IMG/VR virus record: IMGVR_UViG_3300048586_000056
Span: 1 to 40,490 of that record
From: a virus
DNA: 40,490 nt
Reading direction: 5' to 3' (one strand)
In this document: piece after piece, positions 20,130 through 28,666 of the stretch
Layout: each line of letters starts with the position of its first letter
Position numbering within the stretch: the stretch's first letter is position 1
The notes under the pieces: generated by a model
Database searches by the model: none
Told to the model about the DNA's origin: nothing
The model's input: the letters and a program-made list of their open reading frames with translations, nothing else
Position numbers and translations under genes: made by a program

Positions 20130-20157
20130 ATTATAGCATATTTTTCTATACAGTTAA
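20130..20157 (-). promoter_or_regulatory. Promoter upstream of the adaptor/tail genes
   Basis: TTAACT, 16 bases, TATAAT with TGC before it (extended -10 TGCTATAAT) on the minus strand, start expected near 20123. It lies between the HNH gene and the adaptor gene, partly over the HNH stop, so tail genes can be transcribed independently of that gene. The 90-nt leader can form ACGATC/GATCGT-type pairings but nothing decisive. Confidence 0.6.
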
Positions 20158-20772
20158 AGGCTTGTGGTATAGTAATTCACCATTTTTTCTAAGCTGTGTG
20201 GCGGTTGCTTTGTCTTTTGAGCTACCTAAGTGTATGTTTTTACCATTTACACCAATCGTTGCTACCCATAGGTCGTATTGTGGCACATATCTTACTCCTG
20301 AGTGTCCAGATGTATTTCCTCTCATTAAACCTCTGTTTATTGCTTGAACAGTTGCGGTTGCCCACCTTAAATTACCAGGCACATATCCTTTTGTTACATC
20401 AATTCTATCTATGCTGTGGTTCTTTGTTGGCCTTTCGCCAAGATTTGTGATTACATATTCTCTGAAATTACTGTATCCGTTTATTCCAAGCCATTCATCA
20501 TATACAGATATGCCCTTTTCCCCATAGGTGTAGTACATTTGTGCATTTTTGTTATAGCAGCGTTCTTTTATTTTGTGGTATTTCTTATATAAGTAGTCGT
20601 TGTGTCTTGATTCTCCTCTGATTGCTACCGCATCGGTATTGCCATGTCTTTTTATCCTAAGATAATGAGCGTTACAATATCCATTTACCAGGTATCTTTT
20701 TGTCTTGTTTCTATTTAGTTTTCCAAGACCCGTGCAGTTGTCTACTTTACAGGTTTTGTTTGATATAATCAT
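20146..20772 (-). CDS. HNH homing endonuclease with AP2-like C-terminal domain
   Basis: A 208-aa protein. An N-terminal zinc site (C8, C13, C33, H36) is followed by a helical part (KKYHKIKERCYNKNAQMYYTYGEKGI), an HNH core at about 119-138 (HSIDRIDVTKGYVPGNLRW) and an AP2-like DNA-binding domain at 156-204 (SGHSGVRYVPQYDLWVATIGVNGK). It shares this plan with 39369-39953. AGGAG precedes the ATG. It lies between the ejection-protein and adaptor genes without breaking either. It should cut and home into this intergenic site. Confidence 0.85.
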   Translation of the reverse strand: MIISNKTCKVDNCTGLGKLNRNKTKRYLVNGYCNAHYLRIKRHGNTDAVAIRGESRHNDYLYKKYHKIKERCYNKNAQMYYTYGEKGISVYDEWLGINGYSNFREYVITNLGERPTKNHSIDRIDVTKGYVPGNLRWATATVQAINRGLMRGNTSGHSGVRYVPQYDLWVATIGVNGKNIHLGSSKDKATATQLRKNGELLYHKPLTV

Positions 20773-20835
20773 AGTTAAGTCTCCTATTTACTTTAAGCGG
20801 TGGTAGGAGGCGTTTTTGTACGTCTCTTATCTGTT

Positions 20836-20844
20836 ATTATATCA
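20836..20844 (-). promoter_or_regulatory. Extended -10 promoter of the HNH gene
   Basis: TGATATAAT on the minus strand; the TGA is also the stop codon of the 1501-aa gene. No convincing -35 is visible at 17 bases. It would give the HNH gene its own transcript with a leader of about 55 nt. Confidence 0.5.
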
Positions 20845-23800
20845 CGATTGGGCTTCTTCAAGCAACTGGCGTAGTGACTTGGTAATAGAGGTAGGGTTAG
20901 AGCCAAAGCCGAATAGTTTGTAGTCCATACCGAGTGAACGTTTGCCGGATCGTGAACTAGACTTTTTCTTAGTTGATGTTTTCTTAGTAGTTTTTGTAGA
21001 TGTTTTTGGTGTCACTGTACTGAATGGGTCAAAACCTTGTCCTTGTAGGTAAGCTATTTGGTCTTTGGTAAGTTTCTTGCCGTCAGCTTCTATGACGTTG
21101 TTCTTAACGCCCCATGCTATCTTTTCTGAGCCGTATACAACATCGTTAATCTTCTTTAAGACTTTAACTTTGTCTTCATCAGATAGATTCTTGTATTGGT
21201 CTGATTTCATTACTTCTTCGTAAACTGGTTTCATAGCTTTACCAGTTGTTTGGTTCAAGTCAAGTACTTGTTTTTTATCTAGGTTTACGTCTTTTCCAAA
21301 GGCGTTTTTGTTTGCTTCTGACGGCAATATACCGTTGTCTGTTTCAAACAGTCTTCTTAGCTCTGCGGTGGTGTCGTCGCCACGAACCTTACTTGGTCGT
21401 AGTGGGTTTACATACTGATTTAAGAAGTTGTCTTTCGCTGGTAGTGGTTCACCGAATATGTCGTTTTTAGTAGGCACGTCATCTCGTAGTCCAGGTATAC
21501 CAAGCTTAATAGACTCTGGTATAGAGGTTGCTTTTCTCTGAACTGGGTCGGCTGCTCTTGTGGCTGCTCGTACAAAGTTAGGGGTAACGGAGCTAAATGT
21601 CTGTTCCATCCAGCTTCGTGCTTCTCTTTGTGGGTCTTGTATTGCGCTTAGTACACCGTTAATACCTTTTAAGAACGATTGCTCTTGAATAGACTGCGCT
21701 GCCGTAGATAGAGCTTTAGTAGAAGCCTCACCTGCTGATAAGCCGTCGTCCATGTCTTGTTTAGCCTGTCCACCGATGGCCAGTAGAGTTCCGAAAGGTT
21801 GTAGGTAGTTAAGAGAATACCACCTATCGCCAACTCGTACTGAATATGGTTGTTTGCCCTCTGAGTCCCAGAGCTTACGTTCTTTTTCGTCTTGTGGGTA
21901 GCCAAAGGTCATTAAGTCGTTACTTGCAAGTGCCATACCTGCGCCTATTGCTACTGCACCGAACGAGCCGTTTCCTATTGATTGCGCCATAGCTCTTTGG
22001 TCAAAAGGCTTTCCGGCTTTTACGTTTACTATTTGATTTACGGTTTCTTTTGCAAGTCCGATAGGTGTGCGCTCAATTAAGCGTGTTGCTATTGCACTCG
22101 GTGTACGAACGAACGGCATTACAAAGTCTGATACAGCCTTAGCCGCTGGTGACTTCTTTTCTAGTTTCTGTTTTAGTCCTGAAGCGATGTCGTTAAGTAA
22201 TGTGTCGTTCTGGAAGGTAGCTCGTGTACCCTCGTCTGCTGCACGTTGCATAGCTTCTTTTGGTGGGTTGGCTAGGTATTCTTGTACAAATTGTTGTTTA
22301 GCTTTGCCTTTTAGCCCTTTGTTTATAGCTGCTGCATTCGCCATTGAGCTTATTGCCTCACCTTGTGCGCCCATTCTAAATGGTGCATCAGCTACACCCA
22401 TAAGTCGGTATGTGCCATTTACATATGCACCAAACCCTTTTCCTAGTGGGCCATTACCGTAGTTTATTGTTCCGCTGTTTTCGTATTTAGCTTTTAGGTT
22501 TGCGTCGCCAGGTTGGTAGCCAGTCCTAAAGTATTCAGGAAGAGTTTGAGTTCCTTTTATAGTGCCTTTTGTGCCACTGCCTAAATCAGCTCGTGCCATT
22601 GTACGCTTGCCAGTTTTTAGGCTCATTAGAACGTCTGCTGCGGTTGCTACTGGGTTTACAAAACCTTTTCTGATAGCCGTTTCGCCAGTGTTGGCTAGTA
22701 AGTTACCTGCGGTGGTAACTGGAGAGGTAAGAAGTCCGGCTCGCCATATATTAACTGACTTGTTCCAGATGTTATCTGGTACTTGTTTCTTAACAAACTC
22801 ATTAACCTTATAGGTAGCTTTAACCTTAGCTTCTGGGCTTGTAGCTGTTTTGACTGCTTTGGTAAGTGTTACAAGTTCTTTTTCAACTTCTGGGGTAACC
22901 TCAACTCCAGCTTTCTTCCATACTTGCATAGCGTGTCTGCGCAAGCCCTCTGGACTTCTGCGTGACATAATAGCTGCTGCTTGTATAGTTTGTCCGGCTG
23001 CGGTGAGGTGTTCGCTAATCTTGTCGTAGATTTCTGAGGCTTTTGCGTAGTTACCGTCTACGTCTAGTTTAGCTGCGTATGCTTGAGCGTTAGCAACGTC
23101 TTGTCCGCTAATAGAACCCCTTTTACCGTTTAGTGCTTCCATTAAGTCGTTTTCAAACTTAGCGTCACCTTTTTTCTTTAGATCCGTTAAAGCCTTGTTG
23201 TATCGTAGCTTTTCATTTTCTGGTGTATAGAGTGGTGCGTTCTTCTTTGTTTGCTCTTTAATAGGGTTAGATACATACTCACTTTGAGGTACGGTTTTAG
23301 AAGCGTACTTAGTAGACTTTTGTTTGCCTGCGCCTAGTTGTGGCGGTGTTTCTGCTACTGGTGGTTTCTTTGGTGGTGTAACACCTTGAACACTCGCTTT
23401 TGTGAGTGCCATCTCCTCGTTTACTTGAGGTACTACTCTTGGTTGTCTGACAGTCGTTTGAGTGTCTGCAACATCTGCGATGCTGCTTTGCGCTGTGCTG
23501 GTGTTCCTTGTAGAACCGCCTTGTACAATTGCGCTATTTCTTCCACTGATATTTGATTTTGCTGCTCTGTAGCTTGGTCGTTTGCTAAATCTTTCATATA
23601 GTTCCTTTGTTAATATATTATACTCCGCACCGTCAATACTTCCTGTACCTTTTAGTGAGTCGGCTATTTCCTTAAATGTTCCACCAAACTTATCTGCAAG
23701 TACATTTATATTCTTAGTAAACGTGGTTATGTCACCATTTAAGAACACGTTATCTAGTGCGCTCTTTGCATCACCGCCCACTTTTAGAGTTCCGCTTGGT

Positions 23801-25347
23801 GTGTTGTATGTGCGTTGTACTCCAGTTATCTTGTAAAGACTTTTTGGTGCGTTAAAGTGTTTAGCTATTTTATCTGCTATTTGTAACAAGTTATCGTTTG
23901 CGCTCTTATCAACACTATTGATAGCTTCTTTGCGTAAAGTATCAGCTACGTCTGCAAGTGCAGCGGATTCTATTCTATCTATCTCTGCCTGTGCTTTTTT
24001 GGCTATCTGAGTGCCGTATTCTTGTGGTAGTGATTCGCCAAGTAGTTTTGCTGTTTCTAGATCGCCATCTTTGATTGCTTTATCGGCGGCATCCATTACT
24101 TGTTTAATTTCTGGGTCTATAGCTGTCTTACCTACTTGTGGGGCATCCGGTACTCGTATTGGTTCGCCATTGATACCACCTCGGTTCATTTTGCCTATTT
24201 CTTGGTCAACTTGAGCTATGTAGCGGTTTATTTGTTCTCTTACTACAGGGTTTGTTTCACGTTCAAAAGCTAGTACTGCATCAGCTCGGTTGGCTCGGAG
24301 TGCTTTAATAGCAGGGTTGGCTACTTCAGTAAGTTTGTTGTCAAAAGTTTGTACTGCTTTACCAGTGTTTTTAACTAAGCCAGTGGTAGCTTTCTTAGCT
24401 ACTGGTGCTAAAGCTGAACCTGCTACAAATGCCGTTGGTAGGGCTGCACCAAAAGCTGCACCCATTTTTACGCCAGTCATAGCTTCTTGAGCCGTAGCGT
24501 TGGGGTTGTTTATGTATGTTGATAGTCCGCCACTTGCACCACCCATAGCGGTTGTTTTAGCTGTGTCAGTTGCAAACTTTCCTGCGCCTGCTACAAGTCC
24601 GGTAGTGACTTTACCACTAGATTGTTTGGCTGCTTGATATGCTGCTTGCGTGACCGCTTTCGTATTACTTGCAACTCCCAACGTAGCGAGGTCTAAGGCT
24701 AGTGAGCCACCTGCTGCTATCAGTCTTTTTGGGTCGTTTTCAGAAGCTACTTTTTCTCTAATAGCGTCCATACCACTTTGAAAACCTTGTGTCTTGTTTA
24801 AGTAGTTGGCTGCACGTTGTTGCTGTTCTGGTGTCCCGTTTCGGTAGAGTTTGAGCATATTACCGTAAACTTGGGTGTCTATATCTCGTGCGATTTTCTC
24901 TGATTCTTGAGCGTTCTTAAAGTCCTGTGATTTAACTGCAAAGGTATTACCAACACCACGCCCCAAAGTTCTTGCGCCTTCTGTAGCACCGTCTACTGCT
25001 GCACGTCCGGTAGTAACTAATCTCTGGGCTGGGTTTAGGTTAATGCTCCGTTCGTCTATACCCATTTGTCGCTGTTGGTCTTGGTATAATTCAGCATTTC
25101 CTGATTCAATACGCTTGTATCTGTCCATAGCAGAGTTAGCATCAAATACGTCTGTAAACTTGTTGAATACGTTTTGTTTCGGTTTTTGAGCAACCTGTAC
25201 CTGATTATTAACTACTACAGGTTTTTGTCTGACTGTTTGAGCTGGTGGTGCATTACGGTTCGTGCGAACAGTCTGTGCGGTTTTACCACCGTCAAAGGGG
25301 TTTAGCTGTGCTTCAGCTTCTTTTAGCCTGTCTGATAGCCAACTCAT
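20842..25347 (-). CDS. Large internal virion / DNA ejection protein
   Basis: A 1501-aa protein, the largest in the genome. Alternating Gln/Lys-rich helical parts, Gly/Ala-rich hydrophobic segments (SGGLSTYINNPNATAQ, GAAFGAALPTAFVAGSALA, GAVAIGAGMALASNDLMTFG) that could insert in membranes, and a Lys/Ser-rich end (TKKTSTKKKSSSRSGKRS). Podoviral ejection proteins of this kind leave the capsid with the DNA and form a channel or DNA motor through the cell envelope. No lytic transglycosylase motif is evident. GGAGG precedes ATG at 25347. It probably acts with the 364-aa protein upstream. Confidence 0.68.
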   Translation of the reverse strand: MSWLSDRLKEAEAQLNPFDGGKTAQTVRTNRNAPPAQTVRQKPVVVNNQVQVAQKPKQNVFNKFTDVFDANSAMDRYKRIESGNAELYQDQQRQMGIDERSINLNPAQRLVTTGRAAVDGATEGARTLGRGVGNTFAVKSQDFKNAQESEKIARDIDTQVYGNMLKLYRNGTPEQQQRAANYLNKTQGFQSGMDAIREKVASENDPKRLIAAGGSLALDLATLGVASNTKAVTQAAYQAAKQSSGKVTTGLVAGAGKFATDTAKTTAMGGASGGLSTYINNPNATAQEAMTGVKMGAAFGAALPTAFVAGSALAPVAKKATTGLVKNTGKAVQTFDNKLTEVANPAIKALRANRADAVLAFERETNPVVREQINRYIAQVDQEIGKMNRGGINGEPIRVPDAPQVGKTAIDPEIKQVMDAADKAIKDGDLETAKLLGESLPQEYGTQIAKKAQAEIDRIESAALADVADTLRKEAINSVDKSANDNLLQIADKIAKHFNAPKSLYKITGVQRTYNTPSGTLKVGGDAKSALDNVFLNGDITTFTKNINVLADKFGGTFKEIADSLKGTGSIDGAEYNILTKELYERFSKRPSYRAAKSNISGRNSAIVQGGSTRNTSTAQSSIADVADTQTTVRQPRVVPQVNEEMALTKASVQGVTPPKKPPVAETPPQLGAGKQKSTKYASKTVPQSEYVSNPIKEQTKKNAPLYTPENEKLRYNKALTDLKKKGDAKFENDLMEALNGKRGSISGQDVANAQAYAAKLDVDGNYAKASEIYDKISEHLTAAGQTIQAAAIMSRRSPEGLRRHAMQVWKKAGVEVTPEVEKELVTLTKAVKTATSPEAKVKATYKVNEFVKKQVPDNIWNKSVNIWRAGLLTSPVTTAGNLLANTGETAIRKGFVNPVATAADVLMSLKTGKRTMARADLGSGTKGTIKGTQTLPEYFRTGYQPGDANLKAKYENSGTINYGNGPLGKGFGAYVNGTYRLMGVADAPFRMGAQGEAISSMANAAAINKGLKGKAKQQFVQEYLANPPKEAMQRAADEGTRATFQNDTLLNDIASGLKQKLEKKSPAAKAVSDFVMPFVRTPSAIATRLIERTPIGLAKETVNQIVNVKAGKPFDQRAMAQSIGNGSFGAVAIGAGMALASNDLMTFGYPQDEKERKLWDSEGKQPYSVRVGDRWYSLNYLQPFGTLLAIGGQAKQDMDDGLSAGEASTKALSTAAQSIQEQSFLKGINGVLSAIQDPQREARSWMEQTFSSVTPNFVRAATRAADPVQRKATSIPESIKLGIPGLRDDVPTKNDIFGEPLPAKDNFLNQYVNPLRPSKVRGDDTTAELRRLFETDNGILPSEANKNAFGKDVNLDKKQVLDLNQTTGKAMKPVYEEVMKSDQYKNLSDEDKVKVLKKINDVVYGSEKIAWGVKNNVIEADGKKLTKDQIAYLQGQGFDPFSTVTPKTSTKTTKKTSTKKKSSSRSGKRSLGMDYKLFGFGSNPTSITKSLRQLLEEAQS

Positions 25348-25356
25348 GTCGGCCTC

Positions 25357-26451
25357 CTATGCTTCTTCTTGACGTTTCTTATTTAGGAACTGTGAGTAAG
25401 GGCTGTATGCCTCTTGTCCGCCACGATTAGCACTTACGTTAGCTTTGTTTACGAAGTAATCTTTTAGTGAAACAGGCGCAACACTTACGTCACGAGCTGT
25501 TACTGCATTTCTGAATTGGTTAGGTAGTTGGTCAATAGTGTTTTGTGCGTTTAGGTAAGATTGTCGGTAAGGGTCTTGTGCTGCTCTTACGGCTTGGTAG
25601 TTACCACCCATAAGTGAAGCTCGTTTACCTGTAATATCTGCAAGTGTGTTCCAGATACTTTGTTTTTGTGATTCTACACCAGCTCGTAGGCTTTCTTCAG
25701 AACCACGCTTTTGTGCTTCTAGTTCGCCTAGTAATGCGTCGTAGTCTTCTTTGGTGCGGTCACGGCCAGTCTTTAGTTGCCCCATGTTAGTTGCGTAGTC
25801 ACCAAGTACACCTGTGCGGTTTTGAGATGCTTCACGAGCAATAGCTGTGTTAGCGTCGTCCATAGCTGAACCACCACTAGCACCTGCAAGTCCTAGTAAT
25901 CTGCGTACACTGTTCGCTAGAGTGCGTGAGTTAGCGTTTACTTTGTTGATACTTTGTTGTTTGCCGTAGTTTGTTTCGTATTCTTTTTGGTTGTAGTCTG
26001 TTTCAGCACGTCCGAATTGTGTGTTTGCTTTGTTTTTGCTTTGGTTGTATTGGTCAAGAATACTGTTAAGTCCACTACCTAGGGTGCTGTCTGCTGACTG
26101 TAGTAGTCTTTCGTAAAGTGATTTCTGATCGTCTAGGTATGCTAGGTCTGCTGGGTCGTAAGAAGAACCACCGCCTGAACCAGTTGTAATGCCACCGTTG
26201 CCACCAGTTACTCTTGCTGGGCCACCTGTGTATGCGTCCCACATTTCTTGGTTGTTATTTTGTACTTCATCTCTTGAGAAACGATAGCCACCGTTGTTAG
26301 GGTCACCCATTCCTAAGAAGTTGCCACTATTACTTGCCCAAGTGTCGTTTACTCGTCCGTCGTCACCTACTACTTGTAAAAGGGAATCTGCAACTTGGTT
26401 GCCTTGATTTGCAAGGTTTTGTAACCAAGAGCGATATGTTGAATCTGCCAT
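25357..26451 (-). CDS. Internal virion protein / ejection partner
   Basis: A 364-aa protein. The N-terminal half is Gly/Asn-rich (FLGMGDPNNGGYRF, GGITTGSGGGSSYDP). The centre is a long helical, Gln/Ala-rich region (DQYNQSKNKANTQFGRAETDY, SQNRTGVLGDYATNMGQLKTGRD) and the C terminus is basic. CGGAGAT precedes the ATG. It lies ten bases before the 1501-aa gene, the arrangement of smaller ejection proteins in podoviruses. The assignment rests on composition and context. Confidence 0.6.
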   Translation of the reverse strand: MADSTYRSWLQNLANQGNQVADSLLQVVGDDGRVNDTWASNSGNFLGMGDPNNGGYRFSRDEVQNNNQEMWDAYTGGPARVTGGNGGITTGSGGGSSYDPADLAYLDDQKSLYERLLQSADSTLGSGLNSILDQYNQSKNKANTQFGRAETDYNQKEYETNYGKQQSINKVNANSRTLANSVRRLLGLAGASGGSAMDDANTAIAREASQNRTGVLGDYATNMGQLKTGRDRTKEDYDALLGELEAQKRGSEESLRAGVESQKQSIWNTLADITGKRASLMGGNYQAVRAAQDPYRQSYLNAQNTIDQLPNQFRNAVTARDVSVAPVSLKDYFVNKANVSANRGGQEAYSPYSQFLNKKRQEEA

Positions 26452-26500
26452 ATAGAAAAATCTCCGTGTAGAGCCTGATAGATTAGGTTTTACAAAGAGA

Positions 26501-27016
26501 TTAGTCTAAATCGCAGAAGTGTTGTACGCCAATATCACCGTTTATTCCAAAACCAGTAGTTTCATAGTCTGGGTCCAGCATAGCTTTTTTGTGTGCCGGA
26601 GAGTTTAACCACCATTCTATAGCAGCGGCATTTCTATCGGTAGTTCCTGAACTAATGATATTTTCACTTGCGTATGTACACTGGCTTTGGCTTTTTAGAA
26701 TATCTACCATATTCTCGTCTGTCACTGGGTCACGGTGGCTAAAGTAGTGTCTTGCTACCATATCATCTGCACGGCTTTGTGCAGTTGTATCTAAGCGTGT
26801 ATCTCTCACAAGTGGTTTAACACCAGCTTTTGCACGTTCATCGTTAATCATAGTGAATAATATGTCTGCGTCTAGCAAAGATACTGTAACTACTGGCTTA
26901 ACTTGCTCTGTGGCTTGCGTAGGGGCTATTTCAGCCGACTTTACTTCATAGTTAGCTAAATATATAACTCCGACTATTAGTGCCAACACGGGGGCTATAT
27001 ATAACCACTTCTTCAT
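26501..27016 (-). CDS. Membrane-anchored CAP/SCP-domain protein
   Basis: A 171-aa protein with an N-terminal membrane span (MKKWLYIAPVLALIVGVIYL), then a CAP domain (about 50-171). Hallmarks are H90/H94 in ARHYFSHRDP, E118 in ASENIIS, and H142 in WLNSPAHKKAML, the usual CAP cavity residues; C113 and C168 may pair. CAP proteins in bacteria are secreted or envelope-associated, of varied function. It begins the ejection module. The start at 27016 is chosen because a near-ideal promoter places the transcript start exactly on this ATG; an upstream in-frame ATG at 27034 lies inside the promoter. Confidence 0.82.
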   Translation of the reverse strand: MKKWLYIAPVLALIVGVIYLANYEVKSAEIAPTQATEQVKPVVTVSLLDADILFTMINDERAKAGVKPLVRDTRLDTTAQSRADDMVARHYFSHRDPVTDENMVDILKSQSQCTYASENIISSGTTDRNAAAIEWWLNSPAHKKAMLDPDYETTGFGINGDIGVQHFCDLD

Positions 27017-27022
27017 AGGTGC

Positions 27023-27051
27023 ATTATAGTACATTGTTGTGTATTTGTCAA
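27023..27051 (-). promoter_or_regulatory. Consensus promoter giving a leaderless CAP mRNA
   Basis: Perfect TTGACA (27051-27046), 17-base spacer, perfect TATAAT (27028-27023) on the minus strand. Six bases separate the -10 from the ATG at 27016, so transcription should begin on the A of that ATG. No ribosome site fits between promoter and start. Confidence 0.8.
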
Positions 27052-27249
27052 TGACCGTTAATCTTCTTGTAAAACCTAATTATCAAGGAACTCTGAATTA
27101 TCAGTTGTTAAATGATAGTTCTTTCTCTTGGCTTCGTAGAGCTTCCTTTAGCTTAGGTACAAGTGTAAAGTTGAATCTGAACTAGAGATGCCGATGTAAC
27201 GGTTGTCTGTACTTATAATTATAGCATAAATTAACTGATATAATAAGCC
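27052..27249. other. Noncoding stretch before the CAP promoter
   Basis: About 200 bases without a gene. On the minus strand an extended -10 (TGCTATAAT, 27226-27218) could start a transcript near 27212 that runs into the CAP gene. It could fold with GAACT-ATCA...TGAT-A...AGTTC at about 27085-27122. On the plus strand TGATATAAT at 27236-27244 is an extended -10 pointing to RNA F. Confidence 0.4.
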
Positions 27250-27467
27250 CCCTTTGTAGCCTGGTTACTACATCAGCAGGTAAAACATATAGGTAACTTT
27301 CTATTACGGTGGTTAGTCGTTTAGTGTTAGTTCTCTTTTAAGAGCAAGCCAGGCACCTGGTTGTCAGGGGGTCGGACAGAGCCAGGGTTTTCGTCTGCTC
27401 TCAAATACGTCTTTGTTGTCAATAAGAGGTCGTACAACTCTCATACCTATAAGTGTTTGTACGTTTT
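27250..27467 (+). ncRNA. Candidate structured RNA F, about 215 nt
   Basis: It follows the extended -10 TGATATAAT (27236-27244). Pairings seen: CCCCCT 27248-27253 with AGGGGG 27366-27371, GCCTGG 27259-27264 with CCAGGC 27349-27354, a CTCTTTTAAGAG hairpin, AGAGC/GCTCT at 27378-27401, and a terminator-like CGTACAA/TTGTACG with TTTT (27431-27467). The first helix begins close to the expected start, so the real start may be a few bases earlier. No coding frame is evident. Confidence 0.42.
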
Positions 27468-27477
27468 ACCTAGCTAA

Positions 27478-27577
27478 TAAAAAGAGCCAGTCACTATCTA
27501 AATACTTGAAGTAGATAATGAAGCTGGCGTGATCGCTCTTGCTTAATTGCGTGGGTAAATCTCAACGATAAACTTAC
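27478..27577 (-). ncRNA. Candidate small RNA E with long terminator hairpin
   Basis: A -10 TATAAT lies at 27587-27582 with a weak TTGCAC 17 bases upstream. The RNA would begin with GGGTAA...TTACCC (6 bp) and end in a large hairpin using GCCAG/CTGGC and TATCTA/TAGATA at 27482-27540, followed by TTTTT. It starts just after the terminator of RNA D. Confidence 0.42.
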
Positions 27578-27593
27578 CCATATTATACCAAAA

Positions 27594-27640
27594 AGAAAAG
27601 AGCCGTGCAACTCGTTGAGGGATTACACGACTCTAGGCCT
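27594..27640 (-). ncRNA. Candidate small RNA D, or terminator of the tail-protein gene
   Basis: AGAGTCGTG pairs with CACGGCTCT (9 bp with one G-U) around an 18-base loop with AATCCCTCAACGAG, followed by TTTTCTTTT. This is a strong terminator for the gene ending at 27658. An extended -10 TGTTATAAT at 27655-27647 (the stop region of that gene) could also start a separate 45-nt RNA. The loop contains UCCCUC, as does the loop of RNA C. Confidence 0.5.
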
Positions 27641-27657
27641 GAGTACATTATAACATA

Positions 27658-28107
27658 CTATTTCAACACATTAAACCTACTCTTGGTTAATGCTCGTGGA
27701 TCTTCCCATACATCATCTGCTGTAAGTCCGCCACCACCGCCAGTTGCTACACCAATAGCCTGTACTGGTTGCTGGTCACGAATAACCACGTTGTAACTGC
27801 CTGTAGTAGTGGTGTACGGTGTTGTGCCGTCATCGGTTAGTAGAACTGCGTTTGTGACTCTGAGAGTGTGGTTGGCTTCTTTTGGTTTTACTTTCCAGCC
27901 GTTCTGTAGATAGATATAAACAGGTATAGACGTTCCAGCATCTACATCAATGTCGTTACCGCCTACTTGTTCCATTACTAAGCCGTATTTTGAGTTATCA
28001 CTTGTGAGAAACCAGTTTACCCATGCAGTCCATAGTGCTTTCACATCTAGCTCTGTGTCAGTTGTTATTGTTATGGTCTTAGAACCACCGTCAAAAGCGA
28101 GGGACAT
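27658..28107 (-). CDS. Tail-associated protein
   Basis: A 149-aa beta-rich protein beginning MSLAFDGGSKTITITTDTEL, with WTAWVNWFLTSDNSKYGLVME, a strand-rich centre (IPVYIYLQNGWKVKPKEANH) and a Gly-rich C-terminal hinge (VATGGGGGLTADDVWEDP). The DVW-x-PRALT ending resembles a motif at the ends of small fibre or decoration proteins. The ATG at 28107 overlaps the HNH stop as TAATG. It follows the 458- and 862-aa proteins, so it is probably part of the same surface structure. Confidence 0.63.
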   Translation of the reverse strand: MSLAFDGGSKTITITTDTELDVKALWTAWVNWFLTSDNSKYGLVMEQVGGNDIDVDAGTSIPVYIYLQNGWKVKPKEANHTLRVTNAVLLTDDGTTPYTTTTGSYNVVIRDQQPVQAIGVATGGGGGLTADDVWEDPRALTKSRFNVLK

Positions 28108-28652
28108 TATAACCACCCCCATTGTCTTCCGTGTCTAACGGCTGATACTGTAACCAGAGAAACATTATATTCTTTTGCTAGTTTTGTGAGTTCTCCACGT
28201 TTTACAGTCTTCAAGTCTTTAATATTTTGCGCTTGTTCTTGGGTTAGTTTTGCTTTCACGTTTTTCTCTCCTCTTTTATGAGTACCGTGTGCTAGCTTGT
28301 CAGCTTCGTTGCCCTTGTGCGTGTCGTATCTTAAATTAGTAAGCCTGTTGTTTGTTGGGTCACCGTCATTGTGGCATATCACCATACCATCTGGTCTTTC
28401 GCCAACGAATGCCAACATTACCGCCCTATGTGTGGGCATGGTGTTGCGAGTTCCATCAGCTTTCATTAGAGTGCAGAATGTTCTTAGCGTTCTTCCGGTT
28501 TTACTAACATATTTACTTTGTGCCAATAAACCAGGTGTGCGCTTTTGCCCTCTGCTATCTGCTGTAATCAATGAGCGTATTCTGCCAGCATCAGAGACTT
28601 CATATCTCTGTTCGTAGCCTGGTATTGGTAGCCATTTTTCAGAATTTGCCAT
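28107..28652 (-). CDS. HNH endonuclease with NUMOD4 domain
   Basis: A 181-aa protein. NUMOD4 at about 5-28 (KWLPIPGYEQRYEVSDAGRI), HNH core at about 75-112 with HRAVMLAF, then ICHNDGDPTNNRLTNLRY, and a C-terminal helix-turn-helix (130-178; LTKLAKEYNVSLVTVSAVRHG). This is the plan of phage homing enzymes of the HNH_3/NUMOD4 group. AGGAG precedes the ATG. It sits between two tail genes and breaks neither; the downstream start overlaps its stop. Confidence 0.85.
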   Translation of the reverse strand: MANSEKWLPIPGYEQRYEVSDAGRIRSLITADSRGQKRTPGLLAQSKYVSKTGRTLRTFCTLMKADGTRNTMPTHRAVMLAFVGERPDGMVICHNDGDPTNNRLTNLRYDTHKGNEADKLAHGTHKRGEKNVKAKLTQEQAQNIKDLKTVKRGELTKLAKEYNVSLVTVSAVRHGRQWGWL

Positions 28653-28666
28653 TTTTAACTCCTATA

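Noticed and set aside
28090-28125. TATAAT-like box at the start of the tail-protein gene
   Set aside because: It overlaps the stop and start codons (TTATAATG) and has no -35; likely chance.
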